Notes: generated by a model not told the origin, from the sequence alone. A DNA stretch of 64,000 bases from Solidesulfovibrio magneticus RS-1 (GCF_000010665.1 NC_012796.1:3439501-3503500); one strand, 5' to 3'; counted from the first letter of the stretch, positions 14,318-24,280 are shown. Program-made: numbers and translations.

Positions 14318-15730
14318 GTGCAAAATCTTTTCCGTCTGCTCCCGCCCGTGGATGCTGTTCTGACCGCCCTCGGCGATGACGTAGGCTTGGCCGCGCTGCC
14401 CCGGGCCATGCTGCGCGACGCCGTCACGGCCTACCTCGACGGGCTGCGCGACGACATCCGCGCCGGCCGCCTGACCGAACCGGCCCAGCTCGACCACGGC
14501 CTCGTTTTCGCCCAGTGCGCCCGGCAGGTCGCCGCCGCCACCCGGCCGCATTTCCGGCGTGTGATAAACGCCACCGGCGTGGTGGTGCACACCAACCTCG
14601 GCCGCTCGCTTTTAGCCCCCGAGGCCGCCGCCGCCGCCGCTGACGCCTGCCTGCGCTACTCCAACCTGGAGTTCGATCTGGCCACCGGCGAGCGCGGCAG
14701 CCGCTACAGCCACGTGGTCGACATCCTGCGCACCCTGACCGGGGCCGAGGACGCGCTGGTCGTCAACAACAACGCCGCCGCCGTCATGATCGTCCTGGAA
14801 ACCCTGGCCAAGGGCCGTGAAGTCATCGTCTCCCGGGGCCAGCTCGTGGAGATCGGCGGTTCGTTTCGCATTCCCGAGGTCATGGCCAAGTCCGGGGCCG
14901 TGCTGCGCGAGGTCGGAGCCACCAACCGCACGCATTTGCGCGACTACGAGAACGCCGTCAGCCCGGAAACCGCCGCGCTGCTCAAGGTCCACACCTCCAA
15001 CTACCGCATCGTCGGGTTCACCAAGGAAGTCTCCCTGGCCGAACTGGCCGAACTGGGCGCGCGCCTGGGACTCCCGGTCATCGAGGACCTCGGCAGCGGC
15101 AATTTGACCGATTTCGCGGCCTGCGGCCTGCCCGGCGAACCGACGGTGCAGCAGGCCGTGGCCGAGGGCGCGGACGTGGTCACCTTTAGCGGCGACAAGG
15201 TGCTGGGCGGCCCCCAAGCCGGCATCATCGTCGGCAAGGCCAAGTATATCGCCGCCATCCGCAAAAATCCCCTCAACCGGGCCATGCGCATCGACAAGAT
15301 GACGCTGGCCGCCCTGGAAGCCACGCTGCGCCTCTACCGCGACCCCGAGCGCGCCCGGGCCGTCATCCCGACCCTGGCCATGATCACGGCCTCCCCCGAG
15401 GCGCTTGCCAAAAAAGCCCGCAAGCTGGCTGGGCTGCTGCGAAAGGCCCTGGCCGGGCGCTACGCGGTTTCGGCCATCCCCGGCGCTTCCCGGGTGGGCG
15501 GCGGGGCCTATCCCGAACGCGATCTGCCGACCACCCTGGTGGCATTGCGTCCACTCACAGGCGCGCCCTCGCCCGACGCCCTGCGCCAGCGCCTGTTGGC
15601 CGCCGATCCGCCCCTGGTGGCCCGCACCCAGGACGACGCCCTGCTGCTCGACCCCCGGACGCTCGCCGACGACGAACTGAAGCTTGTGGCCACGGTGCTG
15701 GCCCAGGCCTGCCAGCCAGAAACCGCCTAG
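14318..15730 (+). CDS. selA: L-seryl-tRNA(Sec) selenium transferase
   Basis: About 470 residues. SelA is the PLP enzyme that turns seryl-tRNA(Sec) into selenocysteinyl-tRNA(Sec) using selenophosphate. Conserved blocks: INATGVVVHTNLGRSLL, YSNLEFDLATGERGSRYSHV, VNNNAAAVMIVL, LGSGNL and SGDKVLGGPQAGII, whose Lys (about residue 294) carries PLP. GTG 14318 puts QNLFRLLPPVDAVL at the start as in other SelA proteins; TTG 14282 and 14246 are in-frame alternatives. With selB at 19394 it shows that the organism makes selenoproteins; no selC or selD is in the window. Confidence 0.93.
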   Translation: MQNLFRLLPPVDAVLTALGDDVGLAALPRAMLRDAVTAYLDGLRDDIRAGRLTEPAQLDHGLVFAQCARQVAAATRPHFRRVINATGVVVHTNLGRSLLAPEAAAAAADACLRYSNLEFDLATGERGSRYSHVVDILRTLTGAEDALVVNNNAAAVMIVLETLAKGREVIVSRGQLVEIGGSFRIPEVMAKSGAVLREVGATNRTHLRDYENAVSPETAALLKVHTSNYRIVGFTKEVSLAELAELGARLGLPVIEDLGSGNLTDFAACGLPGEPTVQQAVAEGADVVTFSGDKVLGGPQAGIIVGKAKYIAAIRKNPLNRAMRIDKMTLAALEATLRLYRDPERARAVIPTLAMITASPEALAKKARKLAGLLRKALAGRYAVSAIPGASRVGGGAYPERDLPTTLVALRPLTGAPSPDALRQRLLAADPPLVARTQDDALLLDPRTLADDELKLVATVLAQACQPETA

Positions 15731-15767
15731 CGCCGCTGCCCGTAAAATCCCGCTCATCCCAAAAGAC

Positions 15768-15807
15768 AAGGCTCCCGCCGGTCGCCATGACCGGCGGGAG
15801 CCTTTTT
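15768..15807 (+). terminator. Rho-independent terminator after selA
   Basis: AAGGCTCCCGCCGGTC (15768-15783), five-base loop, then GACCGGCGGGAGCC followed by five T residues. The stem is perfect. Confidence 0.92.
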
Positions 15808-15900
15808 CGCCCGGATCTCGACGCCGCAAGCCGCGCCGGCCTGGGACGGTCGCGCCTCGGAGCTTGGCCGCTGCCTCGGGCGCAAGGAACACGCTGAACG

Positions 15901-17472
15901 CTAAATGTAGGCCCGCGAAGGCGGCGAACTGGGAAGCGTACCGGCGCGAAGCGCCTCCACCACGTCGGCGATGGCCGCCACCACCCCCTCGACGTCGCCG
16001 GCCAGATTGCAAATCGACGGCGACACGCGCAGCAAGTCCTGCCCCATGACCCGCAGATAGGCGATGGCGAAACGGTGTTTGGCGTAGACATGCTGCATGA
16101 CGTCGCCGGCCGCCACGCCTTCGGGAGTACGGAACAGATAGACCGCGCTTCGCAGGGCGTCGTTGGTCGTCGGCGTGACGATGTGCCGCCAGGCCGCGTC
16201 CTCCCGGAAATCCGGGAACATCCGGGGCAGATGCCGGAACAGGGCGTTTTTGAGCCGCGTGCCCAGGGCATGGGTCCGGGCCTCGACGCGCTTTGGCGTC
16301 ACGCCGGGATGGAAGTGGCCGGTGTGGAACAGCGCCGTCATCCAGGCCGCCACCAAGGTGACGTCGTTTTGTTGGCCCAGGTAGGAAAAGCGCCTGGCCG
16401 TGGCGTCGATGCCGCCGCTTTCGGGCGCGAAACCGTAATGGGCCGGGGTGTTGATGTGCTCGTCGTAGCCCCAGGCGCCCGGCGCGAAGCGTTCGGCCGC
16501 GCCCGTGGCCGGGTTCATGTAGATGACGCCGACCATGCGGGGGCCGCAGGGCCATTTGTGGAAACTGCCGGCGATGCTGTCCACGCCGGTTTCCTCAAGG
16601 CGCATGTCCAGCACGCCAAAGGCCTGGGCGCTGTCGGCGTGGATGTGGATGTCCTTGTTTACGGCCCGCAGTTCCTCGACGATGCGCCGCATGGGCAGGA
16701 CCAGGCCGCTTTCGTTGGACTGCCAGGAGAGGCTGACGACCTTGGTGTTGCGGTCCACCAGCCGCAAAAGCGCGGCGACGATCTCGTCCTCGCCGGCCGG
16801 GTCCGAGGGCACGACCCCGGCCCGGGCCTCGTCGACGGAAACGGTCTGCGCAAACAGCTTCGTGCGCATGATCCGCACCGAATCCGGCCCCCAGCCCTGG
16901 GTCGCCTTGCGGTAGAGCCAGGCTTCGTGGTTGGTCGGGTGGTTGACGTCCCAGACCACGACGTTGTCCCGGGCAGGATTGAAAAAGCCCGAGGCGACCA
17001 GGCCGTTGTTGATGCAGTTGTTGGCCTGGGTGGCGTTGGCTGTCAGCGCAAGCAAGGCATTGGCCGGCGCGTCCAGCCCGCCAAGGCCGATCCAGGTCTT
17101 GACCGCGTCCAGGCCGTGCACGAGGCCGGCCTCGGCCAGCTCGCCCCGCAGCGCAAAGGAAATGTCCACTTCCATGAGCCGGCGCACGAGTTCCCCCATG
17201 GCCGAAACCGGCGTCAGCGCCGGACACATGTTGGCGGCGTTGACGGAAATGCAGCCAAAGGCGTCGCGGTCGAAATAGCGCCGCACCAAGGCTTCCCACT
17301 GGGCCTCGTCGTCCGGGGCCAGGGCGTGGCCGGCAAAGGGACGGCCCTCCCCGCGCCACAAGGCGATGGCCGCGAAAATGCGCTCCAGGGCGGAACCGGG
17401 CGGGGCTTTTTTCCAGGCTCCGTCAGTGGCAAGGGCCGCGCCGAGATCGTCGCGCCAGATAAAATCGCTCAT
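15901..17472 (-). CDS. Class V aminotransferase (PLP enzyme, IPN-epimerase/cysteine-desulfurase superfamily)
   Basis: A 523-residue fold-type I PLP enzyme. HADSAQAFGVLDM contains the PLP-binding Asp, and SFHKWPCGPRMVG the Schiff-base Lys (about residue 310); SLSWQSNESG is the ring-contact region. The length and N-terminal extension resemble isopenicillin-N-epimerase-like proteins rather than SufS. The start is ATG 17472, with GGGGAGAG upstream. It sits between selA and selB but on the opposite strand, so a role in selenium or sulfur supply is only a guess. Substrate unknown. Confidence 0.75.
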   Translation of the reverse strand: MSDFIWRDDLGAALATDGAWKKAPPGSALERIFAAIALWRGEGRPFAGHALAPDDEAQWEALVRRYFDRDAFGCISVNAANMCPALTPVSAMGELVRRLMEVDISFALRGELAEAGLVHGLDAVKTWIGLGGLDAPANALLALTANATQANNCINNGLVASGFFNPARDNVVVWDVNHPTNHEAWLYRKATQGWGPDSVRIMRTKLFAQTVSVDEARAGVVPSDPAGEDEIVAALLRLVDRNTKVVSLSWQSNESGLVLPMRRIVEELRAVNKDIHIHADSAQAFGVLDMRLEETGVDSIAGSFHKWPCGPRMVGVIYMNPATGAAERFAPGAWGYDEHINTPAHYGFAPESGGIDATARRFSYLGQQNDVTLVAAWMTALFHTGHFHPGVTPKRVEARTHALGTRLKNALFRHLPRMFPDFREDAAWRHIVTPTTNDALRSAVYLFRTPEGVAAGDVMQHVYAKHRFAIAYLRVMGQDLLRVSPSICNLAGDVEGVVAAIADVVEALRAGTLPSSPPSRAYI

Positions 17473-17820
17473 CGACAACTCTCTCCCCGCCTCGCCGCCA
17501 ACACATTGGCCCAAGGCGACAACAATCGGGCCATGGCCCGTTTATTCATCAATATGCCCGGCCGAGCCGGCCGGGGGTCCGTCCATAGCCCCTTGGACCA
17601 CCGCCGGCAAGGGGGAAGCCGCCGCAACGGCGCTTTCCGTCCAAGCCCCCCTTTACCCCTTTTCCCGTCGAGGGGGTCCGGGGGGGATCATCCCCCCCGG
17701 CCGCCGGAGGCATCCTACACGCACCGCCCGGGCGGCGAACCCCGCGCCAAAGGGGGTTCCCTCGCCGGGCCGAGATGCTTATGATCAGCGTTCGTACGAT
17801 CATGGAGGAACCCGCGCATC
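17473..17820. other. Intergenic stretch with a palindromic repeat copy
   Basis: 348 bases between divergent genes, so both promoters lie here. The only clear structure is a copy of the intergenic repeat family (17671-17715). AAGGAGGAACC-like purine-rich sequence before 17821 serves the aminopeptidase gene. Confidence 0.5.
17671..17715 (+). repeat. Palindromic intergenic repeat, copy 1
   Basis: Centre GGGGGTCCGGGGGGG, ATCAT, CCCCCCCGG, followed by the family tail GCCGCCGGAGGCATCC. Forward orientation, upstream of the M18 gene. Confidence 0.75.
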
Positions 17821-19260
17821 ATGACCAACGACACCACCAAGGCGGATAGCCAACCCTCTTTCGCCATTGAAGCTAAAAGCTGCTGGGAGACCTACGCCTC
17901 CCCCGAAGTCCGCCAGGACATGCAGGCCCTGGCCGAGGGCTACGTGTCCTTTCTCACCGCCTGCAAGACCGAACGCGAAACCGTGCACTTCGTGCGCGAG
18001 GTCCTGACCAAGGCCGGATTCGCCGAATGCGACGACGAATTCAGCGGCGACGCCGTTTTTCGCGTCATGAAGGGCAAGACCGTCTTTGTGGCCCGCAAGG
18101 GCAAAAAGCCCCTGCGCGAGGGCTTCCGCCTGGTTGGCGCCCACTGCGACACGCCGCGCATCGACCTCAAGCAGCGCCCGCTCTATCAGGACTGCGGCGT
18201 GGCCCAGCTCAAGACCCACTATTACGGTGGCATCCGCAAGCACCAGTGGCTGGCCCGGCCGCTGGCCCTGCACGGCGTGGTGGCCAAAAAAGACGGCACG
18301 GTGGTGCCGGTGACCATTGGTGAGGACGCCGCCGATCCGGTCTTCGCCATCCCCGACCTTTTGCCGCACCTGGCCTACCGGCAGGTGGAAAAAAAGCTGT
18401 CCGAAGCCTTTGAGGCGGAAAAGCTCAACATCCTCATCGGCCATTCCCCGGCCGACAAGCCCGAACAGGCCGAAGGCGAGGACGCCGAGAAACCCGCCAA
18501 GAACGGCAACGAGGCCATCAAGGCCAAGGTGCTGGAACTTTTAAACGCCAAGTACGGCATCGCCGAGCCCGACCTCTACAGCGCCGAGCTGCAGGCCGTG
18601 CCGGCCGGGCCGGCCCGCTTCGTCGGCCTGGACGGGGCGCTGGTCGGCGGCTACGGCCAGGACGACCGGGTCTGCGTCTATACGGCCCTGTCGGCACTTC
18701 TCGACGCTCCCCAGCCCGAGCACACCCAGATCGTGCTTTTTTGGGACAAGGAAGAGATCGGCTCCGAAGGCTCCACCGGGGCCAAGTCGCGCTTTTTCGA
18801 ATATTGCCTGGAAGATTTGATCGACGCCTGGGACGCGGGCGCGCGCAAGAGCCGGGTGCTGGCTGCCGGCAAGGCCGTTTCGGCCGATGTCCACGCCGCC
18901 CTGGACCCGGATTATCAAGACCTCCACGAGAAGCTCAATTCGGCGCTTTTGGGCTTTGGCCCGTGCTTTTGCAAATTTACTGGTCACCGGGGCAAGGTCG
19001 GGGCCAACGACGCCCACCCCGAGTACGTGGCCTGGCTGCGTAACCTCCTGGACCAGGCCGGCATCCCCTGGCAGATGGCGGAACTGGGCCGGGTGGACCT
19101 CGGCGGCGGCGGCACGGTGGCCAAGTTCCTGGCCGTCTACGGCATGGACATCATCGATTTCGGCCCGGCCGTGCTCAGTATGCACAGCCCGTTCGAGATC
19201 ACCAGCGTGGCCGACATCTACGCCAGCAAACTGGCCTACAAGGCCTTCCTGTCGAGCTAA
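17821..19260 (+). CDS. M18 family aspartyl aminopeptidase
   Basis: A 479-residue cytosolic metallopeptidase that removes N-terminal acidic residues. The di-zinc site is complete: [10 protein letters not shown] (His), GYGQDDRVC (Asp), [10 protein letters not shown] (Glu pair), [10 protein letters not shown] (Asp and His) and LSMHSPFEI (last His). The length suits M18, including the insertion domain at about 110-240, which here holds a lysine/glutamate-rich low-complexity stretch ([15 protein letters not shown]). It is transcribed towards selB, with a repeat copy between them. Confidence 0.88.
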   Translation: MTNDTTKADSQPSFAIEAKSCWETYASPEVRQDMQALAEGYVSFLTACKTERETVHFVREVLTKAGFAECDDEFSGDAVFRVMKGKTVFVARKGKKPLREGFRLVGAHCDTPRIDLKQRPLYQDCGVAQLKTHYYGGIRKHQWLARPLALHGVVAKKDGTVVPVTIGEDAADPVFAIPDLLPHLAYRQVEKKLSEAFEAEKLNILIGHSPADKPEQAEGEDAEKPAKNGNEAIKAKVLELLNAKYGIAEPDLYSAELQAVPAGPARFVGLDGALVGGYGQDDRVCVYTALSALLDAPQPEHTQIVLFWDKEEIGSEGSTGAKSRFFEYCLEDLIDAWDAGARKSRVLAAGKAVSADVHAALDPDYQDLHEKLNSALLGFGPCFCKFTGHRGKVGANDAHPEYVAWLRNLLDQAGIPWQMAELGRVDLGGGGTVAKFLAVYGMDIIDFGPAVLSMHSPFEITSVADIYASKLAYKAFLSS

Positions 19261-19274
19261 CGGCAACGCCCCTT

Positions 19275-19365
19275 ACCCCATGTTGGGGGTCCGGGGGCCT
19301 AAGGCCCCCGGCGGAGAGGTCCAGGAGAGGCAGCGCCTCTCCTGGCCGCCGGAGGCATCTTCATC
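19275..19365 (+). repeat. Palindromic intergenic repeat, copy 2 (composite)
   Basis: Starts with CCCATGTTGGGGGTCCGG and a CCGGGGGCCTAAGGCCCCCGG palindrome. It is interrupted by a second hairpin (CCAGGAGAGG, CAG, CGCCTCTCCTGG) and ends with the family tail GCCGCCGGAGGCATCTTC. It is the only copy carrying an inserted stem. Confidence 0.75.
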
Positions 19366-19393
19366 TTCTTCTTACGCTCACAAGGACGCGCAC

Positions 19394-21313
19394 ATGCCAG
19401 TGATCATGGGGACGGCCGGGCATATCGACCATGGCAAGACGACGCTCGTCAAGGCTTTGACCGGCATCGACTGCGACCGTCTGGCCGAGGAGAAGAAGCG
19501 CGGCATCACCATTGAGCTGGGCTTTGCCTTCATGGACCTGCCCGGCGGCGCGCGCCTTGGCGTGGTGGACGTGCCCGGCCATGAGCGGTTTGTCAAAAAC
19601 ATGGTGGCCGGCGCGGCCGGCATCGATTTCGTGACGCTGGTCATCGCCGCCGACGAGGGCGTCATGCCCCAGACCCGCGAGCACCTGGACATCTGCACGC
19701 TGCTAGGCGTGTCCACGGGCTTGGTAGCCCTGACCAAATGCGACATGGTGGACCCGGACTGGCTGGCCATGGTCACCGACGACGTGCGCGCCGAGCTGGC
19801 CGGCACGTTCCTGGCCGATGCCCCCATCTTTCCGGTCTCGTCCCACACCGGCCAGGGCTTGCCGGAGCTGCGCCAGGCCCTGTCCGATCTGGTGGCCGCC
19901 TTTGCCCCCAAGCGCCGCTCGGATCTGGCCCGGCTGCCCATCGACCGCGTGTTCACCCTGCGCGGCCATGGCACCGTGGTCACGGGCACGCTCATTGCCG
20001 GATCGTTTAAAATCGGCGACGACGTGCGTCTTTTTCCGACAGACAAACGCTCCAAGGTCCGGGGGCTGCAGTCCCACGGCGAATCCGTGGAGGTTTCGCC
20101 GGCCGGCCGGCGCACGGCCGTCAATCTGGCCGGCCTGGAAGTCGAGGACATCGAACGCGGCGAAGTGCTGGCCCTGCCGGGGACGCTTTTTCCGGACACC
20201 ATATGGGAAGCCGAAGTCCACTGCCTGGCCTCGTCGCCGCGCGGGCTCAAGCACCGCACCGAAGTGCATCTGCACCACGGCACCCGGGAAATCCTGGCCC
20301 GCATCCATCTCCTCGACCGCGACAAGCTCGAACCCGGCCAGACGGCCGTGTGCCAGCTGCGCCTGCCCGAGCCCCTGGCCGGCGTCCACGGCGACCGGGT
20401 GGTCATCCGCTCGGGCGCGCCGCTTCGCACCGTGGCCGGCGGCCGGGTCGTCACGCCCATGGCCTATCGCATCAAGCGCAACACCGAGGCCACCACCGCC
20501 CTTTTGGCCGAACTGGCCGCAGCCTCCGGGGCGGGGCTGGTCGCCCTGCAACTGCGCCGGGCCGGACCGGACGGCCTGGGGTTCGCCCGGCTCATGACCT
20601 TGTCCGACCTGGAATCCAAGGCCCTGGAAAAGGCCCTGGGGGCGCTTTGCGACAAGGGCGGCGCGGCCCTGGTCGACCGCGAAGGCAAGGAAGGCCGCCA
20701 CTACGTTCACGGCGACACCGTGGCCGAACTGGCGGCCACGCTCACCGACTTCGTCGCCGCCTTCCACAAACGCGAACCCCTCAAGCTCGGCGTGTCGCGC
20801 AGCGAGCTGGCCTCCACCTGGGGCAAGAAGCTCACCCCCAAACTGTTCCACTTCATGGTCGAACGCCTGCTGCGCGCCGGCAAACTGGCCAACGAAGGCG
20901 ACGTCATCCGCCTGCCCGGCCACAAGGTCTCCCTGGCCTCGGACCAGGCCAAGCTGCGCGGCATCCTGCTTGACGCCTACGTCAAGGGCGGCCTGACCCC
21001 GCCCAACGTCAAGGATATCCTCGAACCCCTGGACCTCACTTTCAAAGAAGCCCAGCCGGTCTACAAGGTGCTCCAGGACGAAGGACGCATCGTCAAGGCC
21101 CAGGAAGGCATGTACTTCTGCGCCGAGGCGATAAAGGCGCTCATCGAAAAGGTGCAGGCCTACTACGCCGCCGGAGCCGTGGACATGGGGCCGGCGGAAT
21201 TTCGCGAACTGACCGGCCTGTCACGCAAGTTCCTCATCGCGCTGCTCGAATACCTGGACAAGGAAAAGGTGACTGTCCGCGTCGGCGACAAGCGGCAGTT
21301 GCGTAAGCGGTGA
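19394..21313 (+). CDS. selB: Selenocysteine-specific elongation factor
   Basis: A 639-residue GTPase that brings Sec-tRNA to UGA codons preceded by a SECIS hairpin. EF-Tu-like G motifs: [13 protein letters not shown] (G1), [10 protein letters not shown] (G2), DVPGHERF (G3), LTKCDM (G4). Beta-barrel domains 2 and 3 follow, then four winged-helix domains (about 380-639, ending [11 protein letters not shown]) that bind the mRNA hairpin. ATG 19394 has AAGGA 7 bases upstream; longer in-frame starts run into the previous gene. Partner of selA in this window. Confidence 0.95.
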   Translation: MPVIMGTAGHIDHGKTTLVKALTGIDCDRLAEEKKRGITIELGFAFMDLPGGARLGVVDVPGHERFVKNMVAGAAGIDFVTLVIAADEGVMPQTREHLDICTLLGVSTGLVALTKCDMVDPDWLAMVTDDVRAELAGTFLADAPIFPVSSHTGQGLPELRQALSDLVAAFAPKRRSDLARLPIDRVFTLRGHGTVVTGTLIAGSFKIGDDVRLFPTDKRSKVRGLQSHGESVEVSPAGRRTAVNLAGLEVEDIERGEVLALPGTLFPDTIWEAEVHCLASSPRGLKHRTEVHLHHGTREILARIHLLDRDKLEPGQTAVCQLRLPEPLAGVHGDRVVIRSGAPLRTVAGGRVVTPMAYRIKRNTEATTALLAELAAASGAGLVALQLRRAGPDGLGFARLMTLSDLESKALEKALGALCDKGGAALVDREGKEGRHYVHGDTVAELAATLTDFVAAFHKREPLKLGVSRSELASTWGKKLTPKLFHFMVERLLRAGKLANEGDVIRLPGHKVSLASDQAKLRGILLDAYVKGGLTPPNVKDILEPLDLTFKEAQPVYKVLQDEGRIVKAQEGMYFCAEAIKALIEKVQAYYAAGAVDMGPAEFRELTGLSRKFLIALLEYLDKEKVTVRVGDKRQLRKR

Positions 21314-21328
21314 GAAGTAAAGAGGAAG

Positions 21329-21486
21329 ATGCCTCCGGCGGCCAAAGGGGCTGAGCCCCTTTGGAAACCCCGCATGGGGAAAATACGAGCGCCTGTTGGC
21401 GCGCGGCTTCGCGCGCGCCAACAGGCGCTATGGTTTTCCAGGTCGGGGGTCCGGGGGGCTGAGCCCCCCGGCCGCCGGAGGCATCT
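21329..21486. repeat. Inverted pair of palindromic repeats around an 18-bp hairpin
   Basis: Copy 3 (reverse, starting ATGCCTCCGGCGGCC at 21330) and copy 4 (forward, ending GCCGCCGGAGGCATC near 21485) face each other. Between them lies a perfect 18-bp inverted repeat (AGCGCCTGTTGGCGCGCG at 21388-21405, complement at 21412-21429) with a six-base loop. The unit lies between the convergent ends of selB and trpS, where it could terminate both transcripts. The layout resembles a bacterial interspersed mosaic element. Confidence 0.8.
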
Positions 21487-21497
21487 TCCTGCCTTAT

Positions 21498-22505
21498 CTA
21501 AAAAATAAAGTTCAGCTTTTTCTTGAGCGCGTCCAGATTCCGCGAAGCCCGGGCGCGGGCTTTGGCGTTGCCGGCTTCGAGGATGTCCCAGACGAGCTTG
21601 GGGTCTTTGTCAAAGGCCTTGCGCCGGTCGCGGACGGGTTCGAGGAAGGCGTTCATGGATTCGACGAGGAGCTTTTTGCAGTCGCCGCAGCCCCAGGTGG
21701 CGTGGGTGCAGCCGTCGACGATTTCGGGGAGCCTGGCCGGGTCGGTGAGCAGCTCATGGTAGGGGAAGAGGTTGCATTCCTTGGGATCGCCGGGATCGGT
21801 CAGGCGAGCGCGCTTTTCGCAGGTGAGCATGCTCATGACTTTCTTCTTCATAGCCCCGGGCTCTTCGGACAGGCCAATGGCGTTGCCGTAGCTTTTGCTC
21901 ATCTTGCGGCCGTCGAGGCCGGGCAGCTTGGAGTCCGGGGTGAGCATGGCTTGGGGTTCGGGGAAGAAGTTGCCGTAGAGGTGGTTGGCCCGGCGGGCAA
22001 TTTCCCGGGTGAGTTCCAGGTGGGGCAGCTGGTCGAGGCCCACGGGCACGAACCCGGGCTTGTAGAGCAGGATGTCCGAGGCCATGAGCACGGGGTAGCC
22101 CAAAAAGCCGTAGGTGTTGAGTTCCTTGGCGGCCAGCTCCTGGAGCTGGTCCTTGTAGGTGGGGCAGCGTTCCAGCCAGGAGACCGGGGTGACCATGGAC
22201 AGCAGCAGATGCAGCTCGGCGTGTTCCTTGACCTGGGACTGCTGGAACAGCACGGATTTTTCGGGATCAAGGCCGGCGGCCACCCAGTCCTTGACGAGTT
22301 CGGGAACAAAGCCCTTGATGCGCTTGGGATCGGCGTATTCGGTGGTGAGCGCGTGCCAGTCGGCGACAAAGAAGAAGCACTCGTGGCTGTCCTGGATGTT
22401 GACCCAGTTCTTGAGCACGCCGAAGTAGTGGCCGAGGTGGAGCGCGCCGGTGGGGCGCATGCCGGAGACGATGCGTTTGTTTTCCTTGGGGGCGTTGTCG
22501 CTCAT
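21498..22505 (-). CDS. trpS: Tryptophanyl-tRNA synthetase
   Basis: A 335-residue class I aminoacyl-tRNA synthetase that charges tRNA-Trp. The HIGH-like motif is GALHLGHYFG (about residues 20-29) and the KMSKS motif is GRKMSKSYGN. VADWHALTT and PVGLDQLPHLELTREIARR match the tryptophan pocket and dimer interface. WGCGDCKKLL near the C-terminus has two cysteines, as in many bacterial forms. Normal length. It follows the M50 protease gene on the same strand with a gap of about 60 bases, so both may be cotranscribed. Confidence 0.96.
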   Translation of the reverse strand: MSDNAPKENKRIVSGMRPTGALHLGHYFGVLKNWVNIQDSHECFFFVADWHALTTEYADPKRIKGFVPELVKDWVAAGLDPEKSVLFQQSQVKEHAELHLLLSMVTPVSWLERCPTYKDQLQELAAKELNTYGFLGYPVLMASDILLYKPGFVPVGLDQLPHLELTREIARRANHLYGNFFPEPQAMLTPDSKLPGLDGRKMSKSYGNAIGLSEEPGAMKKKVMSMLTCEKRARLTDPGDPKECNLFPYHELLTDPARLPEIVDGCTHATWGCGDCKKLLVESMNAFLEPVRDRRKAFDKDPKLVWDILEAGNAKARARASRNLDALKKKLNFIF

Positions 22506-22565
22506 GGGCTTGTGTTCCGTTTTCGTCGTGGAGGGTATCGGGTGAAGGCGGCCGGGGCCGCGGCC

Positions 22566-23216
22566 TTACAGCAGGATTTGGGTGAAGTAGCGCACCGGCG
22601 GTAAGATGATGCGGCCAAGGATGCCGGTGACGGCCAAAAGCAGCAGCGCGAAAAATCCCCAGCGACCGAGGTCCATGTAGCGCAGGGCAAGCCGCGGCGG
22701 CAGGAAGGCGGCCAGGACGTTGCTGCCGTCCAGCGGCGGCACGGGGATCAGGTTGAACACGGCCAGGGCCAGGTTGACCTGCACCCCGGCGGCGCAGATG
22801 TAGGCCAGAGGTTCGAGGATGCTGTAGGCGGCGGAGCCTTGGAGCGTGCCCATGGCGGCGTATTCGACCATGCGGATGGCCATGGCGAAGAAGATGGCCA
22901 ACAGCACGTTCATGGCCGGTCCGGCCAGGGCCACGAGCATCATGCCCTTGGCCGGGTCGCGGAAATAGCGCGGGTCCACGGGCACGGGCTTGGCCCAGCC
23001 GATCATGCGGGTGAGCAGGAAGGCCAACGCGCCGAAGAGGTCGAGATGTTTGATGGGGTTGAACGTCAGACGGCCGGCCAGTCGGGCGGTTGGGTCGCCA
23101 AGCCAGTTGGCCACGTAGCCATGGGCCACTTCGTGGAAGGTGACGCCCATGAGGACCGGGACGAGGAGCAGCGCGATTTCTTGAATGGCGCGCGAAATAT
23201 CGGGAAACATGGGCAT
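22566..23216 (-). CDS. M50 family (site-2-type) membrane metalloprotease
   Basis: About 216 residues with roughly six hydrophobic segments. The zinc site is HEVAHG in the first third and the distal ligand motif is NLIPVPPLDGS in the second half. Size and layout fit the small YwhC-like group of site-2 proteases without a PDZ domain. ATG 23216 or 23210 are the likely starts; longer frames add a G+C-rich non-conserved N-terminus. Substrate unknown. It is probably transcribed with trpS. Confidence 0.85.
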   Translation of the reverse strand: MPMFPDISRAIQEIALLLVPVLMGVTFHEVAHGYVANWLGDPTARLAGRLTFNPIKHLDLFGALAFLLTRMIGWAKPVPVDPRYFRDPAKGMMLVALAGPAMNVLLAIFFAMAIRMVEYAAMGTLQGSAAYSILEPLAYICAAGVQVNLALAVFNLIPVPPLDGSNVLAAFLPPRLALRYMDLGRWGFFALLLLAVTGILGRIILPPVRYFTQILL

Positions 23217-23432
23217 GGCGGCTAGCACGAACGCCGCCCCGGGGCAAGGGCAATCGCCCGGACGGCGGCAGGCGCTCCACGGCCGCCGCAGGGCATGTCC
23301 GGTCAAGTCGGCCTCGGCCGATACGTTTGGCGTTTTCGAGAAAGACGAGAAGGCATGATTACAGAAAAACAGATATTGGCACGAGCAACGAAGGGAGGGG
23401 CGTGCCCTTGGACGAGGGCAACAGGCAGAGGG

Positions 23433-23470
23433 CTCGTGCCCCCGCCAACGGCGACCGGCGGGGGCACGAG
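23433..23470 (-). terminator. Hairpin after the response-regulator gene
   Basis: A perfect 14-bp inverted repeat, CTCGTGCCCCCGCC at 23433-23446 and its complement at 23457-23470, 5 bases after the stop codon. No T run follows on the minus strand. Confidence 0.55.
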
Positions 23471-23474
23471 ACGA

Positions 23475-23852
23475 TCAGGACGCGCCGGCCAGGGCCTTGG
23501 CCATGGCCTGGGCGACCTTGGATTTGAGCTCGCCGAGATCCACGGACTTGACCACGTAGTAGTCGGCGGCGATGGATTTGAGGTCGTGCTGGAAGCTGTC
23601 GTAGGCGGTGCTTAAAATCACCGGGATGGCCTGGTCCTTGCCCCGGATTTCCTGGAGGAGATCAAGGCCCGAACGATTGCCGCCGAGCTTGATGTCGAGG
23701 ACCACCACATCGGGAGCATGCTTTTCCAGCAGGGCCAGGATGTCGTCCTCGCCGTCCGAAACCGCGACCACATAGCCTTCGCCTTCCAACTCTTCCTGAT
23801 AAAGCATCCGAATATGCTTTTCGTCGTCAACGACAAGTATTTTCCCGCTCAT
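23475..23852 (-). CDS. Single-domain response regulator
   Basis: A 125-residue CheY-like receiver with no output domain. DDE at residues 9-11, phospho-acceptor Asp in VVVLDIKLGG (about 54), Thr/Ser position in ILSTAYD and Lys in YYVVKSVD are all present. ATG 23852 has AAGGAG 6-7 bases upstream. No histidine kinase is adjacent, so it is probably part of a phosphorelay or signals by direct protein contact. Confidence 0.85.
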   Translation of the reverse strand: MSGKILVVDDEKHIRMLYQEELEGEGYVVAVSDGEDDILALLEKHAPDVVVLDIKLGGNRSGLDLLQEIRGKDQAIPVILSTAYDSFQHDLKSIAADYYVVKSVDLGELKSKVAQAMAKALAGAS

Positions 23853-23997
23853 GACAAACTCCTTGCAACGCTTGGCAAAACCGACAGGATGCCTGTCCGA
23901 TGCTTCCATCTTATGCGCAAAACCCTTTGCATGGTCAACCGTTTTCCTACCGTGACCGGCTTGATTCCGGGAAAGGGCCAGGATACTAAGCTGGGCC

Positions 23998-24195
23998 ATG
24001 ATCACCGTGACTTTTGACGGCAAAAACCAGCCGACCACCTACCCGAAAATCAAGACCGTCCTCCAATTGCTCAACAATCTTCACCTGCGCGTCAACGACG
24101 CGCTCATCATCCGCGACGGCGAACTGCTCACCCCGGACCGCCATCTGTGGCCCGGAGACCATGTCACCGTGCGGATGGTGGTTTCCCGGGGCTGA
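23998..24195 (+). CDS. ThiS/MoaD-like ubiquitin-fold protein
   Basis: A 65-residue beta-grasp protein (MITVTFDGKNQPTTY, LLNNLHLRVNDALIIRDGEL, GDHVTVRMVV). It resembles ThiS/MoaD/TtuB sulfur carriers in length and fold pattern. Active carriers end in Gly-Gly, which is adenylated and thiocarboxylated; this one ends Ser-Arg-Gly, so the penultimate Gly is missing. It lies 85 bases upstream of a TtuA-type tRNA thiolase, the natural partner of TtuB. Either the carrier works with Arg-Gly or it has another role. Confidence 0.7.
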   Translation: MITVTFDGKNQPTTYPKIKTVLQLLNNLHLRVNDALIIRDGELLTPDRHLWPGDHVTVRMVVSRG

Positions 24196-24280
24196 CGGCC
24201 GGCTTTGACGCCCTGCCCCCTTTTCGGCGCGGCGGGACATACGGCCGCCGATCCTTTTTTGCCATGACAAGGACCAATCC

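Noticed and set aside
18887-19393. Long N-terminal extension of selB into the aminopeptidase gene
   Set aside because: The extension is out-of-frame aminopeptidase sequence; [12 protein letters not shown] begins right after ATG 19394.
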